From positions 740,501 through 804,500 of the forward strand of contig JACKEV010000006.1 of NCBI GenBank assembly GCA_020632795.1: a DNA stretch of 64,000 nucleotides, written 5' to 3'. Position numbers and translations under genes: made by a program. The DNA comes from Alphaproteobacteria bacterium (lineage in GTDB: Bacteria; Myxococcota_A; UBA796; CAJQPC01). How positions within the stretch are numbered: position 1 is the stretch's first letter; every line of letters starts with the position of its first letter. Positions 1 through 9,056 of the stretch are shown in pieces. Under the pieces are notes generated by a model, which did no database searches, had not been told where the DNA came from, and saw only the letters and a program-made list of their open reading frames with translations.

Positions 1-661
1 GCGCACACACCCGGGAGAACGCCGCCTCGTCCAGGCCAGCGGCCCGCAGGCGCACGAAGAACTTCGCGATCTTGGCCCGCGACCCGATCATGCCCAGGTA
101 GCGGAACGGGCGCTCCAAGAGCCCCTGGAGCAGCGCCTGGTCGAGCTGGTGGCTGTGGGTGACGATGATGAGGAAGTCGCCCGGTTCGGTGGCCGGCAGC
201 GCCCGGCCGGGGTCGCCGAGCACCCGCTCGCAGTCCGGGAAGCGCGCCTCGGTCAGCCACTCCTCGCGCTCGTCGTACACCGTGACGGTGAAGTCGAGCT
301 GACGCAGCAGCGGGGCCAGCGCGCCCGCCACGTGCCCGGCGCCGAAGAGCCGGACGTGGTCCTGGGACGCCAGGTTCTCGATGTAGACCTCCATCGCGCC
401 TCCACAGCACATGCCCAGATCGCGGGTGAGGTGGGCTTTGAGCCGCCCGTGGGTGCGGGCGTCGATGCACGCCACCGCCGCCTCGATGACCCGCCGCTCC
501 CACTCCCCGCCGCCGATGGTCCCGACGATGTCGCCGTCCTCGTACACGAGCATGCGGGCGCTGGAGGCGCGGGGGGCGGAGCCGTCGACGCCGATGACCG
601 TGCACAGCGCGGCCGGGCGGCCGTCTCGCATGGCGTCCAGGGCAGCGCGCAGAACGTGCAC
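1..661 (-). CDS. xdhC: XdhC/CoxI family molybdenum-enzyme accessory protein (3' end cut by window edge)
   Basis: XdhC proteins bind and hand over the molybdenum cofactor to xanthine-dehydrogenase or CO-dehydrogenase type enzymes in the cytoplasm. Translating the minus strand from a GTG at 661 (GGAG nine bases upstream) gives about 220 residues. Near the N-terminus are a GSAPR segment and TIGGGEWE, the usual XdhC N-domain signature, then LGMCCGG. A Rossmann-type C-domain follows with LFGAGHVAGALAPLL, then IIVTHSHQLDQ and MIGSRAKIAKFF. The frame is still open at base 1, about where the family has a short final segment, so the gene loses only its C-terminal tail here. No molybdenum hydroxylase subunit is visible, so the partner must lie to the left or elsewhere. 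It is divergent from guaA. Family assignment is firm; the enzyme it serves is unknown. Confidence 0.88.
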   Translation of the reverse strand, partial: MHVLRAALDAMRDGRPAALCTVIGVDGSAPRASSARMLVYEDGDIVGTIGGGEWERRVIEAAVACIDARTHGRLKAHLTRDLGMCCGGAMEVYIENLASQDHVRLFGAGHVAGALAPLLRQLDFTVTVYDEREEWLTEARFPDCERVLGDPGRALPATEPGDFLIIVTHSHQLDQALLQGLLERPFRYLGMIGSRAKIAKFFVRLRAAGLDEAAFSRVCA

Positions 662-786
662 GGCGGTTCACTCCAGCCGGGGTCGCGCCCTCCATAACCT
701 GTGGCGAACCCGTCGCTGGCCCCGACCAGGGGAGCGGGCTAACGGGGGCGCTCAAACGGCCCGTCAGGGCGGTGAAGGAGCACCTG

Positions 787-2319
<1,533 letters not shown>

Positions 2320-3084
2320 CGTCCACGGTCTGACCGTCCCAGGCCCGCTCGACCGGCACCCCGGCCTCGGCCACCACGCGCAGGGCGCGATCCGGGTCCA
2401 CGTCGGGGTAGAGGTGGGTGAGCAGCACTCGGCGGGGCCGGGCGGCGGCCACCAGCGCATGGATCGCGTCCGGCCAGAGGTGCGCCGGCTCGCTGACCGG
2501 CGGCCCGGCGAGGGCGCACTCCGTGACCAGGAGGTCCGCGCCCCGGGCCAGGGTGACGAGGTTCTCGGAGGGGCCGGTGTCCCCGGAGAAGACCACCGTG
2601 GCGCCCTCCGGGCCGGTGAAGCGCAGGTGGAGCGCGCCCTGGGTGTGCCGGGCGGGGAGGGTGTCCAGGCGCACGCCGCCGGGCAGCCGGGCGCGTCCCG
2701 GACCGTCCAGCGGCAGCTCGTGGACCACCGGCCCCCACGTCCGGCCCCGGAGCTTGCCCCCATACACCGCGTCCAGGGCCTCCAGGTGCGCGCGCATGCC
2801 CTGCCCGGCCCAGATCGGGTAGTCCCGGTCCCGCGGTCGGTCGACCCCCACCCGCATCGTGAACAGCAGCGGGGCCAGCTCGCCGGCGTGGTCCAGGTGC
2901 CGGTGGCTGTACACCCCGCCGTCCAGCGTCCGGGCGTCCACCCCGGCGCGGGCGAGGCGCTGGATGGTGCCGCCGCCGCCGTCCACCAGGATGCTTCGCC
3001 CCCCCGCGCGGACGAGGAAGCCCGCCGGGCCCCGGTCCGGGTCAGGCAGCGTCGTCCCGGAGCCGAGGACCGTGAACCGCAAGG

Positions 3085-3915
3085 TCAGAGGGAGAGCGGG
3101 AGGGCGTCGGCCGGCAGGGCCAGCCAGTCCAGCGCTTCGTGGCGCAGGGCTTCGGCGATGCGGAGGGGGAGGTCGCCCTCCAGCGCCGCGACCCGCTGCA
3201 GGTTGCCCCGGTAGAGGCGCACCGCAGACGGCGGGGCCTTCCAGGGGTCACCCTCGTCGGGCGGCACGCCGTCGTACAGCGCCGAGGACGTGGGCGGCAG
3301 CGGGGGATGCACCGCCCGCAGGTCGGCCAGGGTCGGGTACCACTCGATGCGCAGAGGGACCTGCAGGTACCAGGACCGCAGGTCCACGGGCAGCATCTGC
3401 ATGGCCTCGTCCAGGGCGGCGTCCCAGGCCACGTCGCTGAGCGGGGTGACCAGGGGGTAGGCGTCCGGATCGAGGCGCGCCGCCCTGCGGAAGGCGTCCT
3501 GGGCGGGCCCAGGATGCCCCAGGCGCTCCAGCGCCATGCCCAGGAAGTACCAGGACTCGGCCAGGTGGGTGTCGAGCCCCACGGCCTTCTGGGCGGCCTC
3601 CACGCACTGCTCCAGCAGGGTCAGCTCGAAGCAGGCGACCGCCAGGCCCGAGAGCGCGACGGGGTCGTCGGGGTGCAGCTCCACGTAGCGCTGGTACGCG
3701 GCGTGGGCGCCCGGGGGGTCCGCCATCTCCAGCGCGGCGTCGCCGACCAGGAGGAGGGCCTCCGGGTTGTCCGGCTCGACGTCGAGCAGCTCCTCGGCCT
3801 CGACGATGGCGGCCTGCGGATCGCCGCGCTCCAGGGCCGTGCGGGCCTGCTGCAGGCGCAGCGCAGCGATGGCCGCCGCGTTGACGCTCCAGGCCGGATC
3901 GGAGGTGTTGGCCAT
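3085..3915 (-). CDS. TPR protein with degenerate zincin-like (PF06262-type) C-terminus
   Basis: 276 residues from the ATG at 3915 (MANTSDP), ten bases after the stop of the upstream gene. The frame stays open upstream, but that part is antisense-like arginine/proline sequence and was rejected. Residues 10-150 form about four TPR units (for example ALLLVGDAALEMADPPGAH). The C-terminal 110 residues follow the pattern of the small zincin-like metallopeptidase family: TSSALYDGVPPDEG, then VRLYRGNLQRV, then the helix that should carry HExxHxxG. Here that helix reads RHEALDWLAL, so the third metal ligand is Asp instead of His and the Gly is lost. It may be inactive or bind metal differently. No signal peptide; probably a cytoplasmic scaffold. 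Confidence 0.75.
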   Translation of the reverse strand: MANTSDPAWSVNAAAIAALRLQQARTALERGDPQAAIVEAEELLDVEPDNPEALLLVGDAALEMADPPGAHAAYQRYVELHPDDPVALSGLAVACFELTLLEQCVEAAQKAVGLDTHLAESWYFLGMALERLGHPGPAQDAFRRAARLDPDAYPLVTPLSDVAWDAALDEAMQMLPVDLRSWYLQVPLRIEWYPTLADLRAVHPPLPPTSSALYDGVPPDEGDPWKAPPSAVRLYRGNLQRVAALEGDLPLRIAEALRHEALDWLALPADALPLSL

Positions 3916-3925
3916 GGGCCAGGGA

Positions 3926-4804
3926 TTAGCCCGACAGCGCCACCGCGGCCACAGCGATGATGATGAGCACGACCACGACCCCGATGATGATCGGGAGCTT
4001 GGAGCCGCCGCCGCCGTCCTGCGGTTGCGGGGTCGCCGAGGGCGTGGGTCGGGGAGCCGTGGGGGTGGTCGGCGTCGCCGCCGGGGCCGGGGTGGACATG
4101 GCGGGGGCCTCGAAGGCGCCGCCGCGCAGCGCCAGGGCGAAGGCCGCAAACTCTGCGATGTCCTTGCAGAGGCCCAGGTCCGAGAGCATCCACTTCTCGA
4201 AGGCCTCCTCCTCCTTGCCCTGGGACATGCGCGCGCCCTCGTAGAGCGGCAGCGGCCCCCAGTCCAGGTTCGGCCGGTCCGGGATCTCGGTGAAGCCGAC
4301 CCCCTCCTGGTCGCGCAGCCAGCGCTTCAGGGCGTAGCGGGCCTCGAGGACGGCGAGGGGATACCCGCCGGCGGCGTCGGCCTCGCGCTTGACCTGATCG
4401 ATGTCGTAGGCGCTGTCGTAGGCGTGGGCGAGCAGCTCGATCTGGGGACCCGCCATCTGCCCGCGGGCCTGGGCGAGCAGCTCGGAGGGGCGGCGCTGGC
4501 GCGTCAGGGCGTTGGGCTGATCGCCGCCGTTGGAGCGGCCGCCAGCGGTGGCGATCTCCTCGGCGATGATCCCGTGCGCCCAGCCGGACAGGCTGGAGGC
4601 GTCGGTGACGGTCGCGACGTTCTGGGCGAAGCGCTGGCAGGCCCGCTCGAGGGGCGCGCGCCCGTTGGTGTCCCCCAGGCGGGAGGCCGCGATCGCGTAG
4701 TACCAGTCCGAGAAGCGCTGGGCCATCGCCTGACCGGCTTCGGCGTCGCCGCCGCGCCAGCGTCTGAACAGCTGCTGGGTGTTCTGCCCGGCCAGATCCG
4801 ACAT
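3926..4804 (-). CDS. Tail-anchored protein with sigma-factor-like N-terminus
   Basis: Unrecognised 292-residue protein. Residues 8-95 (QQLFRRWRGGDAEAGQAMAQ and the following helices) look like region 2 of ECF sigma factors, but there is no region 4 or other DNA-binding helix. A middle helical part (about 105-215) is followed by a Pro/Thr/Ala-rich linker (about 222-262) and a single hydrophobic segment ending three residues from the C-terminus (IIIGVVVVLIIIAVAAVAL). This predicts a cytoplasmic domain held to the inner membrane by its tail. It heads a three-gene cluster with the TPR-zincin and MBL genes. The sigma resemblance is pattern-based inference. The alternative is an unrelated helical domain. 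Confidence 0.7.
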   Translation of the reverse strand: MSDLAGQNTQQLFRRWRGGDAEAGQAMAQRFSDWYYAIAASRLGDTNGRAPLERACQRFAQNVATVTDASSLSGWAHGIIAEEIATAGGRSNGGDQPNALTRQRRPSELLAQARGQMAGPQIELLAHAYDSAYDIDQVKREADAAGGYPLAVLEARYALKRWLRDQEGVGFTEIPDRPNLDWGPLPLYEGARMSQGKEEEAFEKWMLSDLGLCKDIAEFAAFALALRGGAFEAPAMSTPAPAATPTTPTAPRPTPSATPQPQDGGGGSKLPIIIGVVVVLIIIAVAAVALSG

Positions 4805-5044
4805 CGTTCTTCTACTCCCACACCGGTTGGCGTCTCAGGAGAATAGGGGGGGTGACATCCGGTGACAAGGGCGGGACCCCGGACCACCCGATCCGCACGG
4901 CTCCGACGGGCAGCCGATGACGTGGTTCATCCTACCAGCACGGGATCATCGGCGACCGGAGGCGCATGTCCAGGTTCTCGGAAGGCCGAAAGATTTTCAT
5001 CGTCGGCGCGGCGCGATGCCGACGCCGCGCGCGCGCGGGGCGGG
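4805..5044. other. Intergenic region between two minus-strand operons
   Basis: About 240 bases with no supportable gene. Three AT-richer stretches (around 4838, 4930 and 4990) may hold promoter elements for the 4804 gene, but no clear -35/-10 pair was found. The edge nearest the HTTM gene holds a GC run and the palindrome at 5042-5057. Confidence 0.4.
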
Positions 5045-5057
5045 TCAGCGCTGACCC
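5042..5057. repeat. Perfect 16-bp palindrome over a stop codon
   Basis: GGGTCAGCGCTGACCC is its own reverse complement. It contains the TGA stop of the HTTM-TPR gene (5047-5045). Without a spacer it would make a poor RNA hairpin, so a dyad protein site or chance are the options. Confidence 0.5.
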
Positions 5058-6463
5058 AGCGCGCGCCGGGCGACCGGGTCGTCGGGGGAGACCCTCAGCA
5101 GGGCCCGGGCATGCTCCTGGGCCAGGTCCTGCTGCCCGGTGTCGGTGAGGACCTCGACCAGGCGCCGCAGGGTCGTGACGTCGTTCGGCTCCAGGGCGCG
5201 GGCGCGCTCGTAGCAGCGGATGGCCTCGGCGTCGTCGCCGTCGCGCCGGTGGAGGTCCCCGAGGCGCACCCAGCCGGAGTGGTAGGCGGGATCGATGCGG
5301 GTGACCTGGGTGTAGGCGAAGATTCCGGTCTCGACCTCCCCGCGTCGCCGGGCGTCGCCGCCCATGTAGCGGTAGTAGTCCCGGGCTGTCTCGCCGGTCC
5401 CGCTGGCCACCAGCAGGCTCCCCGCCGCCACGACCCGCAGCCCGAGGCTCAGCCGCCCGCCCCCGGAGAGCAGCACCGACGCGCCCGCGAGCAGGGCGAA
5501 CCAGCGCGACTCCGCGAAGGGCAGCAGCCACAGCATGACGACGACCAGCGCCGCGCCGATAACGCGGGTGGCCATGTGCGGTCTGTCGTCGAGCACCCTC
5601 GGCCACGCCGCCGAGACGCGGTCGCGCAGGCGGTCCAGCGCCGCGATCAGCCCGTCGGGCAGCACCAGGGCGTAGAGCATGACCATGAAGAAGGAGAACC
5701 GCCCGATCTTGAACTCGAGCAGCTCGATGCTGAGGTGGAACGGCACGCCGATGAGGCAGATCAGCCACCACATCCGGGGGGTCATCCAGCCCACCGCCAA
5801 GAGCAGCTCCACCGCGATCACGACCACGGACATCGCGGCGTACACGCTCAGGGTCTCGACCCCCAGCGCCTGGCCCGCCGAAGCGATCCACTCCTTGGCC
5901 CACGCCGGCGTGATCTGGAGGGACAGCGTCTCGCCGGAGATCCAGAGCCCGTCGAGCTTGGCGACGGCCGCCCAGCCGTACATCACCGAGAGCTGCGCGC
6001 GCATGAGCTGCAGGGACCAGGACGGCAGGGCCTCACGCCCGGACGAGCGCTCCAGCCACACCGCCCCGGTGCAGATGAGCAGCAGCATGAAGACGAGGTA
6101 GTGGTGCTGGTAGGAGTTGAGCTGGCTGGTGAAGTAGGTGTAGCCGAAGGCCAGCGTCAGCAGGGTCAGCGAGCTGCGCACCGCGACGCCGAACGCGATC
6201 TGGAACGCCAGGAAGGCCTGCATGAGGAACAGCACCAGGACCCAGGAGGCCTGAGGCACCATCAAGAGCCCGTCGAGGGCAGGGAAGTGGGACACGTTGA
6301 AGTGCCCGGCGCCGTACCGGGCGGCGTGCTCCACCTGCTCCCAGGAGTCCAGGGCCAGGAGCAGGAAGAACCCCAGCCGCACGACGGCGCCGCGCCCGCC
6401 CTCGTCGCGGCCGAACCACAGGCGGTCCCAGGCCGTGCGGGACGGGGCGTCTGCCATCACCAT
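5045..6463 (-). CDS. HTTM (vitamin K-dependent carboxylase-like) membrane protein with C-terminal TPRs
   Basis: 472 residues from ATG 6463 (MVMADAP); ATG 6457 is two codons later and overlaps the upstream stop (TGATG). About ten hydrophobic segments follow the HTTM layout. A first helix after FGRDEGGRGAVVRLG is followed by FGYTYFTSQLNSYQHHYLV, with the His pair typical of the family, then LMRAQLSVMYGWAAVAKL and WISGETL. The C-terminal 110 residues are soluble, with TPRs such as AYHSGWVRLGDLHRRDGDDA. Bacterial HTTM proteins are related to gamma-glutamyl carboxylases, but most have no proven activity. The gene upstream encodes what looks like the extracytoplasmic part normally fused to this membrane domain, so the two products probably form one complex. 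Confidence 0.85.
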   Translation of the reverse strand: MVMADAPSRTAWDRLWFGRDEGGRGAVVRLGFFLLLALDSWEQVEHAARYGAGHFNVSHFPALDGLLMVPQASWVLVLFLMQAFLAFQIAFGVAVRSSLTLLTLAFGYTYFTSQLNSYQHHYLVFMLLLICTGAVWLERSSGREALPSWSLQLMRAQLSVMYGWAAVAKLDGLWISGETLSLQITPAWAKEWIASAGQALGVETLSVYAAMSVVVIAVELLLAVGWMTPRMWWLICLIGVPFHLSIELLEFKIGRFSFFMVMLYALVLPDGLIAALDRLRDRVSAAWPRVLDDRPHMATRVIGAALVVVMLWLLPFAESRWFALLAGASVLLSGGGRLSLGLRVVAAGSLLVASGTGETARDYYRYMGGDARRRGEVETGIFAYTQVTRIDPAYHSGWVRLGDLHRRDGDDAEAIRCYERARALEPNDVTTLRRLVEVLTDTGQQDLAQEHARALLRVSPDDPVARRALGQR

Positions 6464-6834
6464 CGCCCGTCCGGGCAGATGTCGTGGTCGGGCTTGGAGA
6501 GGGTGGTCCGCTCGCCGTCGACGCCCTCGCACACGTAGAGGAGCGTCACCGGATCGCCAGGGTTGATCAGGCAGATCCGCGCGCCCACCGCCTCGGTCAC
6601 GTCCAGCCGGCCGCGGCCGACGAGGGTGATCCAGGCGCTGTGGAAGGTCTCGTTCAGGTCGACAGGCTTCCCGGCGGCCTCGAAGCGCGCCCCACACTTC
6701 ACCATGCGGATGGGAGAGAACATGCGCCAGGAGAAGCGCTCGTCATAGGGGTCGTCGCCGAACGCGTAGTAGCGCAGCGGCAGCAGGAGCTGCCCGACGA
6801 GGATGACCGCGATGAAGAGGGAGCGTCGGTCCAT
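6457..6834 (-). CDS. Small membrane-anchored partner of the HTTM protein
   Basis: 125 residues: a short N-terminal membrane helix (LFIAVILVGQLLLPLRYYA), then FGDDPYDERFSWRMFS and a soluble domain of about 90 residues with three Cys. The stretch LLPLRYY...FSWRMF matches the segment that opens the C-terminal lumenal region of VKGC-like HTTM proteins, where the pattern is LLPLRH...RFSWRM. The gene ends inside the start region of the HTTM gene (TGATG), so the two are translationally coupled. The best reading is one VKGC-like architecture divided over two cistrons. Possible fission rather than a sequencing frameshift, because both parts have good starts. Confidence 0.75.
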   Translation of the reverse strand: MDRRSLFIAVILVGQLLLPLRYYAFGDDPYDERFSWRMFSPIRMVKCGARFEAAGKPVDLNETFHSAWITLVGRGRLDVTEAVGARICLINPGDPVTLLYVCEGVDGERTTLSKPDHDICPDGRW

Positions 6835-6900
6835 GACCCGTGCGCGCGCGTTCTCCCGGCCTCATAACCGGATAGGGGGCTGAGGTGAACAGGAGCCGCC

Positions 6901-7332
6901 GTGCCGATCCCCCCAGACATCCTCGCTGAGTGGCTGCACACCGAGGTCCACCTGCCCGAGGGCGCGCCGGCCCACGCCGAGCCCCTGACGGTGCCCGCCG
7001 CCACAGCCCCCGAGCGCCCCGCCACGCCGCCGGGCCTGCTGCCGGAGGCCTGGTTCGTGTCCGCCTGGGACCCCGACGGCCGGCCCGCCAGCGAGGCCGA
7101 CAACGTCCGCGCCCACGGCCAGCTCATCGCCTCCCTCAACCAGACCGGCGTGGTGTGGCTGCCGGCGGTCGCCCAGGGCGAGGGCCGGCCGCGGCAGGGG
7201 GTGGTCCTGCTGGGCGTGGACCGCGCCCGAGCGGTGAAGCTGGCGTACAAGCGGCGCCAGTGGGCCTGCCTGGGCATCCTGCCGGGGCGGGTCGAGGTGG
7301 TCTACACCGGGCTGAACAGCCGGGAACGCTGA
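6901..7332 (+). CDS. DUF3293 domain protein
   Basis: 143 residues from a GTG with AGGAG nearby upstream. The core AWFVSAWDPDGRPASEADN, followed by a helix and a region ending in GILPGRVEVVYTG, matches DUF3293 proteins, small cytoplasmic proteins of unknown function that open with an ITAWNP-like motif. No signal peptide or membrane helix. Stands alone between divergent and convergent neighbours. Function unknown. Confidence 0.75.
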   Translation: MPIPPDILAEWLHTEVHLPEGAPAHAEPLTVPAATAPERPATPPGLLPEAWFVSAWDPDGRPASEADNVRAHGQLIASLNQTGVVWLPAVAQGEGRPRQGVVLLGVDRARAVKLAYKRRQWACLGILPGRVEVVYTGLNSRER

Positions 7333-7338
7333 TCCGGA

Positions 7339-7746
7339 TCAGTGGTCCTCGCTGACCTCGTTGCGCTTCCACGCCGGGACCTCGACGACCACGTCCTCAG
7401 AGCCGTCGGGCACGCACTGGCAGGCCAGGCGCGAGGTGTCCCGCAGCGCCGGGGCGTGGTCGAGCATGTCCTCCTCCTCCTCGATGGGCTCCGGCGCGCT
7501 GTCGAAGCCCTCCTCGACATAGATGTGGCAGGTGGAGCAGCCGACCACGCCACCGCAGGCATGGTCGATCTCCACACCCGCCCGCATGAGAAGCCCCAGG
7601 AGGGCGCCGCGCTGGCCGTCATAGTGGTCGTCGGGGAGGTCGGCGGGGTCCACCTCGATCACCTGACCCGTGTTGCGGACCGTGAGGCGATACGCCCGCT
7701 TGGGCGGCGGAGGCGGCGGCGCGTCGATGTAGGGGTTCCTGCCCAC
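7339..7746 (-). CDS. [2Fe-2S] ferredoxin, ISC/adrenodoxin type
   Basis: 135 residues from GTG 7746, with GAGGA eight bases upstream. The cluster ligands appear as CGGVVGCSTC plus a distal Cys in SRLACQC. The segments HIYVEEGFDS and EEEEDMLDHAPAL are those of ISC-operon and adrenodoxin-type ferredoxins, which donate electrons in Fe-S assembly or to P450s. An odd run of six prolines followed by KR precedes the domain. No isc genes are adjacent. A cytochrome P450 lies 34 kb away in the same window, so a redox partnership is conceivable but unproven. Upstream in the same direction is a small secreted protein gene ending 20 bases away. Confidence 0.9.
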   Translation of the reverse strand: MGRNPYIDAPPPPPPKRAYRLTVRNTGQVIEVDPADLPDDHYDGQRGALLGLLMRAGVEIDHACGGVVGCSTCHIYVEEGFDSAPEPIEEEEDMLDHAPALRDTSRLACQCVPDGSEDVVVEVPAWKRNEVSEDH

Positions 7747-7766
7747 GACGGTGTCCTCGGAGCGTG

Positions 7767-8144
7767 TCAGCGGTTCGGGCCGGCGGGAATAGCGACCTGG
7801 ACCTCCATTGAGATCCCGGAATAGCCTGGGGTGGGGCCGACGGCCACCAGCGCGCGGCCCGAGAACAGCCGGTTCGCCGCCACCGTGGCCACGTAGTACC
7901 CGGCCAGGGTCATGCCCACGGCCTGGCGGGGGTGGGAGGCCGCCTGGCCGCTGATCATCGCGACCGCAGCGGTGCTGGGGGCCGCGACGGCCCAGGACAG
8001 GCCGACGCCCGCCCAGTCCCGATCCAGCAGGGCGGGGAAGCCCGGGACCGGCACGAAGGCCGCCGCAGTACGGTCCGGGCGGGTGAAGGAAGGGGCGTCC
8101 TCCTGGGCCTGGGCCAGCCCCAACAGCAGCAGCGCAGTCCACAT
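7767..8144 (-). CDS. Small exported/membrane protein
   Basis: 125 residues from ATG 8144, chosen because GAGGAG sits just upstream and the product opens with a signal peptide (WTALLLLGLAQAQEDAP). The frame remains open further upstream, but that part is antisense to the YfgM-like gene. Two hydrophobic stretches follow (GVGLSWAVAAPSTAAVAMI and AVGMTLAGYYVATVAANRLF), then a beta-rich end. The layout resembles short DUF5683-like envelope proteins, but no family is claimed. Lies head-to-head with the YfgM-like gene (126 bases between starts) and 20 bases upstream of the ferredoxin gene. Confidence 0.65.
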   Translation of the reverse strand: MWTALLLLGLAQAQEDAPSFTRPDRTAAAFVPVPGFPALLDRDWAGVGLSWAVAAPSTAAVAMISGQAASHPRQAVGMTLAGYYVATVAANRLFSGRALVAVGPTPGYSGISMEVQVAIPAGPNR

Positions 8145-8270
8145 TTCCGCTCCTCGCACGCTTGTATGGGTTCTAACCGACTGCGCGAGGCCCTCGACAC
8201 CCTTGGCGCCCTCCCTCCGTCCAGTTACACAGCCCCTTCGCCCGGAGAGGTCCGGCACAGGAGGATTCCG

Positions 8271-9056
8271 GTGGCCGACACGCCTGATCGTGAGCCCCCC
8301 CAGAGCCCGCTGCTCCCGCCCGAGGAGGAGGAGGTCGATGTCCTCTTCAAGGCGCAGATGTGGATCTACGACAAGCTCATGGCCCACTGGCGCCAGGGCC
8401 TGGCGCTGGTGGGGCTCTTCCTGCTCGGCTCCCTCATCGTCGGGCTCTTCTTGAGCTGGCACACCGACCAGGCGCGCGCGACCTCCGCTGCGATCGCGTC
8501 GGTCGACCGCCAGATCCCCGAGGACGATGAGCTGGCCCTGATGGGGCTCATCCCCCGGGATGACCTGAGCGATCCCGCGCGGGTGTCCGAGCTGGAGGGC
8601 CTCGCCCAGAAGTACGAGGCCGCCGCCGCGGACGGCCGGGGCGCCGAGGCCGCGCAGGGCTACCTCAAGGCCGCCGAGACCTGGCACCGGGTCAAGAACA
8701 CCGAGCGCGCCATGGCCGCCTACGAGGCCGCGCTGGCGGCCTCCAGCAAGGGGCTGGTGGGCTACGCCGCGCGCAACGGCCTCGCGGCCCTGGCGCTCTC
8801 CGAGGACCGGGTGGACGACGCGCTCGCCCAGTACCGGGCCATGGCCGACGGTGACAAGGGCTACCTGGGCGAGAAGGGCCTGCTCCAGCTCGCGGCCCTC
8901 CACCAGCACCAGGGCGACGACGCCGCGGCCCGCGCCGTGCTCGACGAGCTGCGGGTCCGCTACGCCGACAGCCCCCGGGTCGAGGCGCTCGCCGCCGAGC
9001 TGGGCGTTCCGCCGGCCCCTGCGCCGGAAGCGGGCGCTGCGGGCGAGGCCGGATGA
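8271..9056 (+). CDS. YfgM-like membrane-anchored TPR protein
   Basis: 261 residues. The GTG at 8271 has a perfect AGGAGG six bases upstream, which settles the start despite a longer open frame. A cytosolic N-terminus with an acidic run is followed by one membrane helix (ALVGLFLLGSLIVGLFLSW). A periplasmic domain of four to five TPR units follows (for example QGYLKAAETWHRVKNTERAM). The arrangement equals E. coli YfgM, an inner-membrane chaperone-associated protein at the Sec translocon. The downstream gene overlaps by four bases (ATGA) and encodes a BamB-like propeller, the same order as yfgM-bamB in gamma-proteobacteria. This supports a role in outer-membrane protein assembly. Confidence 0.8.
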   Translation: MADTPDREPPQSPLLPPEEEEVDVLFKAQMWIYDKLMAHWRQGLALVGLFLLGSLIVGLFLSWHTDQARATSAAIASVDRQIPEDDELALMGLIPRDDLSDPARVSELEGLAQKYEAAAADGRGAEAAQGYLKAAETWHRVKNTERAMAAYEAALAASSKGLVGYAARNGLAALALSEDRVDDALAQYRAMADGDKGYLGEKGLLQLAALHQHQGDDAAARAVLDELRVRYADSPRVEALAAELGVPPAPAPEAGAAGEAG

